From Aquificaceae bacterium (GTDB taxonomy: Bacteria > Aquificota > Aquificia > Aquificales > Aquificaceae): a stretch of DNA of 58,575 nucleotides. The DNA lies in NCBI GenBank assembly GCA_027014155.1, contig JALWEG010000002.1, positions 1 to 58,575 on the forward strand, given 5' to 3'. Made by a program: the position numbers and the translations under genes. Under the pieces are notes generated by a model that was not told the origin of the DNA, did not search any database, and saw nothing but the letters and a program-made list of their open reading frames with translations. Positions 35,834-44,777 of this stretch are shown here, piece by piece. The stretch's first letter is position 1. Every line of letters begins with the position of its first letter.

Positions 35834-36086
35834 ACTTCTTCAGACCTTCTATTATCTTTTCTGCGTCCACCCTGTAGGTGCCCTGGGCTATCTCCCTCTT
35901 TATCCTCTCCAGCTTCTGAGCCGTCTCTTCGGAATCTATCCTCCGAACCTCCTGAGCGGCAGAGGAGAGGTTAACCATAGCCTCTTCCCTCGGTGTCTCT
36001 CCTCCCCGTTGGGACTTCTTCTCCTTCTTATCCAGCTCAAGAGCCTGACCTATAAGCCGATTCAAGTTCACCCCATCTATCATCAC
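35826..36086 (-). CDS. flgM: Anti-sigma-28 factor FlgM
   Basis: An 86-residue protein of FlgM type. The C-terminal half, VNLSSAAQEVRRID...KLERIKREIAQGTYRVDAEKIIEGLKKFI, is the sigma-28-binding region. The N-terminus is disordered and charged (KKEKKSQRGGETPREEA). It implies a flagellum and FliA, neither encoded here. It overlaps the ABC ATPase gene by eight bases in convergent orientation. Confidence 0.9.
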   Translation of the reverse strand: MMIDGVNLNRLIGQALELDKKEKKSQRGGETPREEAMVNLSSAAQEVRRIDSEETAQKLERIKREIAQGTYRVDAEKIIEGLKKFI

Positions 36087-36149
36087 ATAATAGTATCGGC
36101 ACTTTTGTTCAATCTTTCAAGAGATTTTGCATTTATCATTGTAATTACC

Positions 36150-37181
36150 ATGAAGGCGGTCATTCTTGAGAGGTTCGGGGATTCAAAGGTCTTAAAGTCC
36201 GTGGAAGACTTTCCTAAGCCCGAGCTCAAAGGGGACGAGGTTCTCGTAAGGGTAAAGGCGGTGGCCCTCAACCATCTGGATATATGGGTCAGAAAGGGAG
36301 CCTTAGCCGTAAAGCCGGCACTTCCCCACATACTGGGTTCAGATATAAGCGGCGTGGTGGAGAGGGTGGGTTCCCTGGTTAAAAACGTCAAAGAGGGAGA
36401 CGAGGTAGTGATAGCTCCGGGACTTTCCTGCGGGGTGTGCTACGACTGCCAAAGGGGTGAAGATAACCACTGCAGGCATTACGACATAATAGGTTTAAGG
36501 TCCAAAGGTGGATACGCCCAGTACATAAGCGTTCCGGCCAGAAACGTAATTCCAAAGCCCGAAAACCTCTCCTTTGAGGAGGCCGCAAGCTACCCTCTGA
36601 CCTTTTTGACAGCCTGGAACGCTCTGGTCAGGAAGGCAAACCTTAAGCCCTTCCACAGGGTTCTAATATGGGGAGGCTCTTCCGGTGTAGGCGTGGCCGC
36701 GATACAGATAGCCAAGTTGATGGGTGCTTACGTGATAGCCACAGCCGGAAACGAGGATAAACTGGCAAAGTGTAAGCAGATAGGTGCCGACCACGTCATA
36801 AACCACTACTCCCAAGACGTGGTGAGCGAGGTCAGGAGTTTGGTAAAGGAAGGAGTTGATATAGCGGTTGACCACGTAGGCAGTGCCACCTTCACTAAAA
36901 GCGTGGAGAGCTTGAAAAAGGGTGGAAGCTTGGTATTCTTCGGAACCACCACCGGAGACATTACCGAACTCAATATAAGGTACGTCTTCGTAAGGGAAAT
37001 AAAGCTGCAAGGCGTGTACATGGGAAGCAGGGCAGACCTCTTTAAGATAACGGAGCTTTTCAAGAGAGGGCTATTTAAGCCCGTGGTGGACAAGGTGTTT
37101 CCCTTAGAGGAGGCTCCTTTGGCTCACGAGCATCTTGAGGCCTCCAGACACTTCGGTAAGGTGGTCTTAAGGGTAAATTGA
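36150..37181 (+). CDS. Zinc-binding alcohol dehydrogenase family (MDR) protein
   Basis: A 343-residue medium-chain dehydrogenase. The structural zinc motif CGVCYDCQRGEDNHC is complete, and IWGGSSGVGVAAIQIAK binds the dinucleotide. The catalytic zinc ligand region reads LNHLDIWVRKG, with no cysteine, so the active-site zinc may be absent, as in quinone-oxidoreductase-like members. The ATG at 36150 (MKAVILERFGDSKVL) is preferred; the frame runs far upstream through other genes. Substrate unknown. Confidence 0.88.
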   Translation: MKAVILERFGDSKVLKSVEDFPKPELKGDEVLVRVKAVALNHLDIWVRKGALAVKPALPHILGSDISGVVERVGSLVKNVKEGDEVVIAPGLSCGVCYDCQRGEDNHCRHYDIIGLRSKGGYAQYISVPARNVIPKPENLSFEEAASYPLTFLTAWNALVRKANLKPFHRVLIWGGSSGVGVAAIQIAKLMGAYVIATAGNEDKLAKCKQIGADHVINHYSQDVVSEVRSLVKEGVDIAVDHVGSATFTKSVESLKKGGSLVFFGTTTGDITELNIRYVFVREIKLQGVYMGSRADLFKITELFKRGLFKPVVDKVFPLEEAPLAHEHLEASRHFGKVVLRVN

Positions 37182-37221
37182 GGACTCCGCAACTTTCCAT
37201 TTGAAGTTATATTAATTTTTT

Positions 37222-37506
37222 ATGGTAGATAAAGATTGGGTGGAGAAGGTCGCACACTTAGCAAGGCTTGAGCTGAAAGAGGAAGAGGTAGAAGTCTTTA
37301 GCCGTCAGATGAGGGACATACTGGATTTTGTGAAGCAGTTGGAAGAGGTGGACACCTCGCAGGTGGAACCTTACATAGAAGAGGTTAAGGAAACCCCCAT
37401 GAGGGAAGACTCACCCCACGCCTGTCTGCCGCAGGAGAAGGCCCTCATGAACGCCCCTCAGAGGGAAGATGGCTTTTTTGTAGTTCCAAGAATAGTGGAG
37501 GTTTAA
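37222..37506 (+). CDS. gatC: Asp-tRNA(Asn)/Glu-tRNA(Gln) amidotransferase subunit C
   Basis: A 94-residue subunit of the GatCAB amidotransferase, which converts misacylated Glu-tRNAGln or Asp-tRNAAsn. The pattern [30 protein letters not shown] and [18 protein letters not shown] is standard. GatA and GatB are elsewhere. It is four bases before recA. Confidence 0.95.
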   Translation: MVDKDWVEKVAHLARLELKEEEVEVFSRQMRDILDFVKQLEEVDTSQVEPYIEEVKETPMREDSPHACLPQEKALMNAPQREDGFFVVPRIVEV

Positions 37507-37510
37507 TTTT

Positions 37511-38545
37511 ATGGCTGAGGTTTCCCAGAAAGACGTATCCCAAAAGCGCAAAGCTCTTGAGGCATCTATAACCAACATAGAGCGTAAGTTCGGAAAAGGG
37601 GCCATAATGCCCCTGAACGCTGCGGAAAAAGTAAAGGTTGACGTAATTCCCACGGGCTCTATAGCTTTGGACATAGCCACAGGTATAGGCGGAATACCCC
37701 GCGGCAGGATTGTAGAACTCTTCGGCGTTGAGTCCTCGGGTAAGACAACCTTGGCGCTCCACATAATAGCCGAAGCCCAGAAGAGCGGAGGTATAGCCGT
37801 CTTCATAGATGCGGAGCACGCTCTTGACCCCAAATACGCCAAAAAGCTGGGTGTTGATATAGAGAACCTCTACGTATCTCAGCCCGATTTCGGGGAGCAG
37901 GCTTTGGAAATAGCCGAGAGCTTAATAAACAGCGGTGCGGTTGACGTCATAGTGGTTGACTCGGTAGCCGCTCTCGTGCCCAGAGATGAGCTTGAGGGGG
38001 ACATGGGTGAAGCTCAGGTAGGCAAGCAGGCGAGGCTCATGTCCCAGGCTCTCAGAAAGCTTAAAGGGGCGGTCCACAGGAGCAATACCTCTTTGATATT
38101 CATAAATCAGATACGCGAGAAGATAGGTGTGATGTTCGGTAGTCCGGAGACCACACCGGGAGGCCGGGCGCTCAAGTTCTTCTCGGACATGAGAATAGAG
38201 GTCAGAAGAGCCGGAGACGTGAAAGAGGGGGACAACAGGGTGGGCTACAAGGTAAAGACGAAGGTGGTCAAGAACAAACTGGCTCCCCCATTTCAGGAGG
38301 CCGAGTTTGAAATCTATTACGGCCAGGGGATATGTAAGCTCTGCGACCTGATAGATGTAGCTACCAAGCTGGGTGTGCTCACCAAGAGTGGCTCTTGGTA
38401 CAGCTACGGGGACAGACGTATAGGCCAGGGTAAAGCTCAGGTCAGGAGCTACCTGCAGGAGCACCCAGAGGTGGCTCAGGAGATAGAACAAAAGGTCAGG
38501 GAGGTGGCCGGACTTGTTCCAGCTGATTCTGAAGAAGGCGATTGA
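37511..38545 (+). CDS. recA: Recombinase RecA
   Basis: A 344-residue RecA with Walker [10 protein letters not shown] (residues 72-80), Walker B-type [14 protein letters not shown], the MAW-like region [26 protein letters not shown] and a normal C-terminal domain. It drives strand exchange and LexA cleavage in other species. It overlaps pilT by 32 bases. Confidence 0.98.
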   Translation: MAEVSQKDVSQKRKALEASITNIERKFGKGAIMPLNAAEKVKVDVIPTGSIALDIATGIGGIPRGRIVELFGVESSGKTTLALHIIAEAQKSGGIAVFIDAEHALDPKYAKKLGVDIENLYVSQPDFGEQALEIAESLINSGAVDVIVVDSVAALVPRDELEGDMGEAQVGKQARLMSQALRKLKGAVHRSNTSLIFINQIREKIGVMFGSPETTPGGRALKFFSDMRIEVRRAGDVKEGDNRVGYKVKTKVVKNKLAPPFQEAEFEIYYGQGICKLCDLIDVATKLGVLTKSGSWYSYGDRRIGQGKAQVRSYLQEHPEVAQEIEQKVREVAGLVPADSEEGD

Positions 38546-39617
38546 GGAAGGCGCTTCGGACATACACCTGAAGGTGGGCAGCAAGCCCATAATACGTGTG
38601 GACAAAGACCTTCAGGTGCTTGACGAGTATCCACCTATAGACCAGCACCTCTTTGAGCTTTTTCTTGAGGAAGTTCTCAGCAAGAACAAGAGACGTCAGA
38701 GAGAGTTTGAGGAGCAAGGTGAGGCAGACCTCTCCTACGCCATGCCCAAGGTGGCCAGGTTCAGGGTGAACGTCTATAAGCAGAGGGGGACACCTGGCAT
38801 GGCCTTGAGGGTAATACCCTTTGATATTCCACCCTTTGAGAGTCTTAGGCTTCCCAAGGTGATGCTCCGGGAATCCCTGAAACACTCCAAAGGCCTCATA
38901 CTGGTAACGGGTCCGACGGGTTCGGGTAAGTCCACAACCCTCGCCTCCATAATAGAGGAGATAAACAAAAGATTCAGCAAGGTTATAGTCACCATAGAGG
39001 ACCCCATAGAGTATCTGTTTAGGGATAGAAACTGCTTCATCATTCAGAGGGAGGTTGGAAGCGACACCTACTCCTTCCCACGGGGACTGAGAGCGGCTCT
39101 GAGGGAGGACCCGGACATCATACTGGTGGGTGAGATGAGGGATTCGGAAACGGCAGAGATAGCGCTGCAGGCTGCTGAAACGGGACACCTGGTTTTCTCT
39201 ACACTGCACACCATAGATGCCAAAGAGACCTTGAACAGAATCATAAGTATGTTCAGCCTTGAGGTCAGAGACCAGATAAGGCAGATGCTCGCCGGTGCGC
39301 TCGTGGCCATATACTCCCAGCGTTTGGTTCCGAGGGCCGACGGCAAGGGGGTAGTCCCGGCCGTTGAGGTACTCATCAATACCGGTGCCATAACGGAGGC
39401 GCTCCTTGACCCCGACAGGCTGGAAGAAATCCCCGACCTGCTTGAGAGAGGCTCCTCCGCTTACGGAACCCAAACCTTTGACCAGCACCTTGAACAGCTC
39501 TACAGAGAGGGACTTATAAGCATGAAGACCGCACTTTTACACGCCTCTAAACCCGCAGACCTTGAACTCAAGCTGAAGGGAATATCCAGCGGCGGAGCCG
39601 ACATAATAACGAGCTAA
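38514..39617 (+). CDS. pilT: Twitching motility ATPase PilT
   Basis: A 367-residue type IV pilus retraction ATPase. It opens with [19 protein letters not shown], has Walker [11 protein letters not shown], the Asp box [10 protein letters not shown], Walker B-like [35 protein letters not shown] and the AIRNLI-type region replaced by [14 protein letters not shown]. The TTG at 38514 follows GGAGGTGG at a good distance. The PilT/PilU distinction cannot be settled. It overlaps the end of recA. Confidence 0.93.
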   Translation: MFQLILKKAIEEGASDIHLKVGSKPIIRVDKDLQVLDEYPPIDQHLFELFLEEVLSKNKRRQREFEEQGEADLSYAMPKVARFRVNVYKQRGTPGMALRVIPFDIPPFESLRLPKVMLRESLKHSKGLILVTGPTGSGKSTTLASIIEEINKRFSKVIVTIEDPIEYLFRDRNCFIIQREVGSDTYSFPRGLRAALREDPDIILVGEMRDSETAEIALQAAETGHLVFSTLHTIDAKETLNRIISMFSLEVRDQIRQMLAGALVAIYSQRLVPRADGKGVVPAVEVLINTGAITEALLDPDRLEEIPDLLERGSSAYGTQTFDQHLEQLYREGLISMKTALLHASKPADLELKLKGISSGGADIITS

Positions 39618-39627
39618 AATATAAGAG

Positions 39628-40284
39628 GTGATAATAACCATAGACGGACCTGCCGCGAGCGGCAAGAGCACGGTAGCCAAGAGACTGGCGCAGGAGCTAA
39701 AAGTTCCCTATTTAGAGACGGGTTTAATCTACAGGGCGGTAGGTTATCTTTTATCCGCAAAGGGCGTTCAAAATCCTGATGATGAGCGGGCGCTAAGGCT
39801 TTTGAGCGAACTTGAGATTGAACCGTCTCCCGAGGGTACCAAGGTTTTGTGGAAAGGAAAAAAGCTCGGTTCGGAGCTCTACACCGAAGAAGTGGGCAGG
39901 CTCGCTTCCCGCGTAGCAACCCTTCCACGCTTCAGAGAAAAGGTCAACGAGACCTTCAGGGAGCTGCTCAAGGGCAAGAGTGCGGTGGTGGAGGGAAGGG
40001 ACGCCGGAACCTACATATTTCCGGACGCTCCGCTCAAGTTCTTCATAACCGCCAGCCCCCAGGAGAGAGCCAAAAGAAGGTATAGACAGCTCGTAAATCA
40101 GGGAAAAGATGCGGACTACGAAGAGATACTAAAGGCCATAATGGAACGGGACGAAAGGGACAGAAATAGACCTAAATACCCCTTCAGACCTGCCCCCGAC
40201 GCGGTGGTCATAGACACGACCCACAAAGAGGCCGAGGAGGTCTTAGAAGAGGTTCTTGAAAGACTCAATGAGGCATCTTCCTAA
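39628..40284 (+). CDS. cmk: Cytidylate kinase
   Basis: A 218-residue nucleoside monophosphate kinase phosphorylating CMP/dCMP. P-loop IDGPAASGKSTVAKRLA, then YLETGLIYRAVGY (CMP-binding) and VVEGRDAGTYIFPDAPLKFFITAS are typical. It probably starts at GTG 39628 after a short AAGAG. It overlaps the next gene by 17 bases. Confidence 0.95.
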   Translation: MIITIDGPAASGKSTVAKRLAQELKVPYLETGLIYRAVGYLLSAKGVQNPDDERALRLLSELEIEPSPEGTKVLWKGKKLGSELYTEEVGRLASRVATLPRFREKVNETFRELLKGKSAVVEGRDAGTYIFPDAPLKFFITASPQERAKRRYRQLVNQGKDADYEEILKAIMERDERDRNRPKYPFRPAPDAVVIDTTHKEAEEVLEEVLERLNEASS

Positions 40285-40810
40285 CCTTCTGTCCCTGATA
40301 AGGCTACTTACGTCGCCCCTGCTACCCATTTTGACTTCGGAAAGTCCTACGGCTGGCTTCCTCCTGTTGCTTGCTCTCGCGCTGACAGACGCCCTTGATG
40401 GTCTGCTGGCGAGGAGGTTCGGTTGGGAGAGCAAAGCTGGGAAGTTTTTAGACCCCCTTGCGGACAAGCTCTTCCTATTCTTCGGACTCTTATCGGTATT
40501 CTTCGTCCTTGATGTGGAAATCTCTCCGCACCTCTTTTACCTTCTCGTGGTCAGGGACGCAAGCCTGATAGTGGGTTCCTACCTGCTCAAAGCCAAGGGA
40601 TTTGTGCCCGAGCCCACATTTACAGGGAAGTTGGCCACCTTCTCCACTATAATGGTGGTACTTTTGGCCTATATACGAGCGGCTTGGAACGTAGAACTCC
40701 TGCCCGTGTTTTTGAATGCCTTTTACCTTTTGGCAGTCGTATCGGTGATAATATCTTGGATTCAATACGCCACCGGAGCGGTCAGATTCTTGAGAAGAGA
40801 TGAAGGGTAG
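40268..40810 (+). CDS. CDP-alcohol phosphatidyltransferase
   Basis: About 180 residues, with several membrane helices. The family motif D-x2-D-G-x2-A-R-x8-G-x3-D-x3-D is complete, starting at DALDGLLARR near residue 45. The N-terminal LPNLLSLIRLLTSP is the usual opening of PgsA-like phosphatidylglycerophosphate synthases. Substrate specificity (glycerol-phosphate or another alcohol) is not settled. The ATG at 40268 is used; a TTG at 40256 is possible. It overlaps cmk. Confidence 0.88.
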   Translation: MRHLPNLLSLIRLLTSPLLPILTSESPTAGFLLLLALALTDALDGLLARRFGWESKAGKFLDPLADKLFLFFGLLSVFFVLDVEISPHLFYLLVVRDASLIVGSYLLKAKGFVPEPTFTGKLATFSTIMVVLLAYIRAAWNVELLPVFLNAFYLLAVVSVIISWIQYATGAVRFLRRDEG

Positions 40811-42431
40811 GCTCTACGACAAGTGGGTTCTGCTGGATAGGGAGATAAAGCCCTCTGAAGGCACGGTTAAAGCTTACGGAAGGTTTTTAGCTCAGCTTTT
40901 GGCCAACAGGGGATTTGAAAGTGTGCACCACGCGATATTTGACGTGAAGCTAAAGAACATACTCCATTACAGCACGATACCCAACGTGGAGGAGGCGGTC
41001 TCCAGAATAGTTGACGCCGTGAAAAGGGGGGAAAGGATTATACTCTTTGGAGATTACGATGCCGACGGCATAACGGGAACCGCCATACTCTACGACGTGC
41101 TCAGCAGGGCTAAAGCTAAGGTGGTGGCTCTGCTACCCACGAGGGCGACGGGATACGGATTGAACCTCTTCCTCGTAGAGAAGTTCTCCAAATACGGCGA
41201 GCTGTTAATTACGGTGGACAACGGAACCTCCGCTATAGAGGAGATAGAAGGGGCGGACATAGACGTGGTGGTGATAGACCATCACAACGCCCCCGACGAG
41301 CTACCCAGAAAGGCGGTGCTGGTAAACCCGAAGGTCAGGGAGGACTCCCACAGGTACGTTTTGGAGCTATCCTCCTCCGCGATATGCTTTTACATAGCGT
41401 CGCTACTGATTAAGGAGCTGAACCTGAGCTTAGACGTCAGGGAATACCTTGATTACGTAGCCATAGGCACCGTGGCGGACGTGGTCCCCCTTAACCCTTT
41501 AAACAGGATATTCGTAGTCAAAGGATTGGAGCTTATAAACCACATAGCCAAAGGATACACAGATAAAGCGGGGGTCAGGAGTCTGCTTAGGACTTCAGGC
41601 AGACTGGAAAACATAACCGCTAAAGACATATCCTACTCCATAGCTCCCAGAATAAACGCCGCCGGAAGGATTCATGATCCCAAGATAGCTCTGGAGCTTC
41701 TACTGGAGCGCGACGAGCGCAGAGCGCAGGCTCTCGCCGATAAGCTGGAGAGCTTGAACCATAAACGCAGGCGCATAACGGAGAAGGTGCTCAAAGAAGC
41801 CTACACTAAGGCAAAGGAGCTCAAAGACAAACCCTTCATAACCCTCTGGCAGGAAAGTTGGCATCCGGGAATTCTGGGGATAGTTGCCGGAAGGCTTGCC
41901 AGAACCTTGGGCAAGCCCACCGCCGTGTTTCAGGTTTCGGGGCGGAAAGCCACCGGTTCTGTAAGGTCTGCCGACGGAATAGAGATATACGCAAAGCTCA
42001 AGGAACTCTCTCACATGTTCCACAAATGGGGCGGACACGCCTTCGCGGCGGGGATAACTATGGAGTCCCATCTGCTTCCGGAGTTCGCCTGCAAAGCGGC
42101 AGAGCTGTTTGAAGAAGTCAGCAAGGAGAGCAGTCCCCTGCAACTTGATATGGAACTTCCCCTGAAAGAGCTAAACGGCTCAGTGATTAAGGAGATAGAG
42201 CTTCTTGAGCCTTACGGAGAAGGTAATCCATACCCCACCTTCGTGTCAGAGCCTATAAGCGTAGGTTCGGTAAGCTTTAGCAGAGGCAAGGCAAGCTTCA
42301 CCTACGCAGGCAGGCGTGTGGTCTGTTGGGAACCGGGTCTATTTCCCCACCTGAAGGGAGGAATACACGAGCGCAGGATAGCCTACAGCGTGGTCAAGGG
42401 TGATATAAACCTGATAGACGTAGAGGATTAG
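40800..42431 (+). CDS. recJ: Single-stranded-DNA exonuclease RecJ
   Basis: A 543-residue DHH-family exonuclease (5'-3' on single strands). Motifs in order: FGDYDADGITGTA, ITVDNGTSAIEE, VVIDHHNAP, LSSSAICFYIA, then the DHHA1 region with GHAFAAGITM and a C-terminal OB-like segment. It works in recombination and mismatch repair. It overlaps the preceding gene by 11 bases. Confidence 0.93.
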   Translation: MKGRLYDKWVLLDREIKPSEGTVKAYGRFLAQLLANRGFESVHHAIFDVKLKNILHYSTIPNVEEAVSRIVDAVKRGERIILFGDYDADGITGTAILYDVLSRAKAKVVALLPTRATGYGLNLFLVEKFSKYGELLITVDNGTSAIEEIEGADIDVVVIDHHNAPDELPRKAVLVNPKVREDSHRYVLELSSSAICFYIASLLIKELNLSLDVREYLDYVAIGTVADVVPLNPLNRIFVVKGLELINHIAKGYTDKAGVRSLLRTSGRLENITAKDISYSIAPRINAAGRIHDPKIALELLLERDERRAQALADKLESLNHKRRRITEKVLKEAYTKAKELKDKPFITLWQESWHPGILGIVAGRLARTLGKPTAVFQVSGRKATGSVRSADGIEIYAKLKELSHMFHKWGGHAFAAGITMESHLLPEFACKAAELFEEVSKESSPLQLDMELPLKELNGSVIKEIELLEPYGEGNPYPTFVSEPISVGSVSFSRGKASFTYAGRRVVCWEPGLFPHLKGGIHERRIAYSVVKGDINLIDVED

Positions 42432-42434
42432 GTG

Positions 42435-42920
42435 ATGGCTTCAGGAAGAACCCACGAGCTTATGAACCTTGTATTCCTACCGCCGGCTCTGTATTTCGTA
42501 CCAAAAGAGGTCTATGTGCCCTTCACCGCAGGCTACCTTCTGGGAACCTTTCTCCTGTCTCCCGATATGGACATGGGGCACTCCAAGCCCGCCAAGAGAT
42601 GGAAGCTCCTGAGGCACCTTTGGTCTCCTTACAGAGCCTTCTCTAAGCACAGGGGAATGTCCCACCTGCCGGTAATAGGCTCACTGATAAGGCTGCTCTA
42701 CCTTATCCTCGCCTTTATTTTCATATACTTCGTTCTTTTGGGAGCCCTGTCTCTGATAAAGCCGGAGCTTACCCCACAGCTTCTTAAACTCAACCCTTTA
42801 GACCTGATAAACCGGTTCGCCCTATCCCAAGAGAGCGCCTACCTGATATTCGGGATAGCTTTAGCCGACATAGCTCACGTGTTTATAGACGTAGTCTCAT
42901 CTAAGCTTAAGCATAGATAG
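42435..42920 (+). CDS. DUF2227-like membrane metal-binding protein
   Basis: A 161-residue protein with three to four membrane helices and histidine/aspartate clusters: [26 protein letters not shown] and ADIAHVFID. This is the pattern of DUF2227 (putative metal-binding membrane proteins). The ATG at 42435 is preferred to an adjacent GTG. It ends overlapping mraY by 24 bases in convergent orientation. Function unknown. Confidence 0.8.
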   Translation: MASGRTHELMNLVFLPPALYFVPKEVYVPFTAGYLLGTFLLSPDMDMGHSKPAKRWKLLRHLWSPYRAFSKHRGMSHLPVIGSLIRLLYLILAFIFIYFVLLGALSLIKPELTPQLLKLNPLDLINRFALSQESAYLIFGIALADIAHVFIDVVSSKLKHR

Positions 42921-43967
42921 AGCTATTATCGCCAGCAGTATGGAGACTATCCACATACGAACCACTATCTTGGGTTCAGGAAGGCCTTCCTTCTCAAGGT
43001 GATGGTGGAAGGGTGCCAGCTTGAACACCCTCCTGTTGAAAAACCTTACCGCCACAATTTGCATTATCACGCTCACGGTCTCAAAAACGAGAACACCGCC
43101 CGCTACGGCCAGAAGCAGCTCCGACTTGGACAGCAAGGCCACGGTTCCCAAGGCCGCGCCCAGCCCCATAGAGCCCACGTCTCCCATGAACATCTGAGCC
43201 GGAAAGGAGTTAAACCATAGAAAGCCCAATCCCGCTCCCACTATAGCAAAGCACACCACGCTCAGCTCTCCGGCCAAGGGGACATAAGGTATCCCCAGAT
43301 ACTCAGCCATCTTGGAGTGGCCGGTGACGTAGGCTATTATCCCCAGCGCTGCGGCGGTGGTCATAGTAGAACCTATTGCGAGCCCGTCCAGTCCATCGGA
43401 TATATTGACGGCGTTGGCACTCCCCACTATCACAAACACAGCAAAGGGAACGTAGAAAACTCCCAAGTCCAAACTCAGTCCCTTAAAGAGGGGAAAGTAC
43501 AGAACCGTATCAACCTGAGGAAGCAGGTATATGTAGATAGCTATAGCGGAGGCAAAGATAACCTGCCACAAGAGCTTGCTCTTTATGGATATACCCTCTC
43601 CGTACATTATCTTGTTGTAGTCGTCTATGAAGCCTATGAGTGAAAAGGAGAGTATGGACAGCACTATCACCCAGGTGAAGGAGGTATCCCACCTCATAAG
43701 GAGCAAGGTGGCCATAACTAAAGTAATGTTTATGAGAATACCCCCCATGGTCGGAGTGTACCTCTTATCGTGGTGGCTCTCAGGCGTGTATTTTCGGGTG
43801 TATCCCCTCTTTTGGAAGCTCTTGAGCTTCTTTATCACCTTGGGAGAGAGCAGGAGCGTTAAGGAAAACGCGACCAAAACTGCCGTCAGGGAGCGAAAGG
43901 TTATGTACTTAAAGACGTTGAAGCCGAAGAAGAAGTCCCTGAGAATAAGCCCTAAGTGGTAAAGCAT
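42897..43967 (-). CDS. mraY: Phospho-N-acetylmuramoyl-pentapeptide transferase
   Basis: A 356-residue membrane enzyme making lipid I. Ten-helix layout; signatures [37 protein letters not shown] and the HHH-type motif [11 protein letters not shown]. It is not next to other mur genes here. Directly follows the methyltransferase gene on the minus strand. Confidence 0.97.
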   Translation of the reverse strand: MLYHLGLILRDFFFGFNVFKYITFRSLTAVLVAFSLTLLLSPKVIKKLKSFQKRGYTRKYTPESHHDKRYTPTMGGILINITLVMATLLLMRWDTSFTWVIVLSILSFSLIGFIDDYNKIMYGEGISIKSKLLWQVIFASAIAIYIYLLPQVDTVLYFPLFKGLSLDLGVFYVPFAVFVIVGSANAVNISDGLDGLAIGSTMTTAAALGIIAYVTGHSKMAEYLGIPYVPLAGELSVVCFAIVGAGLGFLWFNSFPAQMFMGDVGSMGLGAALGTVALLSKSELLLAVAGGVLVFETVSVIMQIVAVRFFNRRVFKLAPFHHHLEKEGLPEPKIVVRMWIVSILLAIIALSMLKLR

Positions 43968-44540
43968 CTACCTATTCCTACTGAAGAGTCTATCCAGTAT
44001 TATCGCTGCGGCGTTCCTTACCGATAAATGGTTCCAGTCTCCTGCGCCGTATACAGGTTCAAGTATGTAATCAAAGGTTCTCATCATATCGGGAGGTATG
44101 CCGTAGCCGGTGCCGAACAGAATGAGATAATCCCTCTCCCTGTGGGTCCGTATCTCCTCACTTAGCTCTCTGTATCCTACCGTATTCGGATACGTTCTCG
44201 CGTCGGTTCCTACCAGCAGAGGCCTTCTGCCCCTTTCCTGGTGCAGCTCCTCAATAACCTCGTCAAGGGTGTATTTGAGCCTTACCATCTTCACCACGTC
44301 GTATCTGGTTGGGTTCGCTCTTTTGCCCTCATCGGAGAGCCAGTAATCAAGCTGCCGTTTTATAACGAGCCTCTGGCCGTCTATGGGCTGGACTATGTAA
44401 AACCTACTGACCTCGTAAGTTCTCGCCGGCCGAGCTATGTCGTGCAGGTCCATGGTGGTAAATGATGTAACTATCAGTCTGCCGTCCCTATCCATAGCGG
44501 GATAGTGGAGCAGTGCTATGAACACGTTGTCGTTGAGCAT
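43968..44540 (-). CDS. SPOUT-class RNA methyltransferase-like protein
   Basis: A 190-residue protein with the SPOUT-like end FGTGYGIPPDMMRTFDYILEPVYGAGDWNHLSVRNAAAIILDRLF, containing the AdoMet-binding knot. The N-terminus IALLHYPAMDRDGRLIVTS with TMDLHDIARPARTYEV also fits the TM1570-like RNA methyltransferase family of thermophiles. Target RNA is unknown. It precedes mraY directly. Confidence 0.82.
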   Translation of the reverse strand: MLNDNVFIALLHYPAMDRDGRLIVTSFTTMDLHDIARPARTYEVSRFYIVQPIDGQRLVIKRQLDYWLSDEGKRANPTRYDVVKMVRLKYTLDEVIEELHQERGRRPLLVGTDARTYPNTVGYRELSEEIRTHRERDYLILFGTGYGIPPDMMRTFDYILEPVYGAGDWNHLSVRNAAAIILDRLFSRNR

Positions 44541-44777
44541 TGGGGATAATATTCTAACCCGATAGGTGTCCTAAAAATAATATAGAACGAGGTAAAGGCT
44601 CCTTTATTCCAAAAGATTTATGTTCCGGGATAAGATTAGCGCTTTTTGGCCTTTCATAGTTGGAAGGAAGCTAAGCCATTTTGAGCTATATTTATCTGTA
44701 GGGTTCGGTTGAGTTAGATAGCTATGGAGGTTTACCCAGTAGCTTAGGCCTTGGTAAACTAATACCACGGAGGTGCT
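44541..44777. other. Leader region of the hsd locus, with a possible H-type pseudoknot
   Basis: No gene in this 237-base gap. GTTTACC (44730-44736) pairs with GGTAAAC (44753-44759) and AGCTA (44720-44724) with TAGCT (44740-44744), interleaved as an H-type pseudoknot. The second stem is only 5 bp and AT-rich. CGGAGGTG just before the hsdM ATG is the ribosome site. Confidence 0.35.

Noticed and set aside
35775-36149. 125-codon extension upstream of the alcohol dehydrogenase
   Set aside because: It runs through the ABC ATPase end and the antisense of flgM; the family N-terminus begins at 36150.
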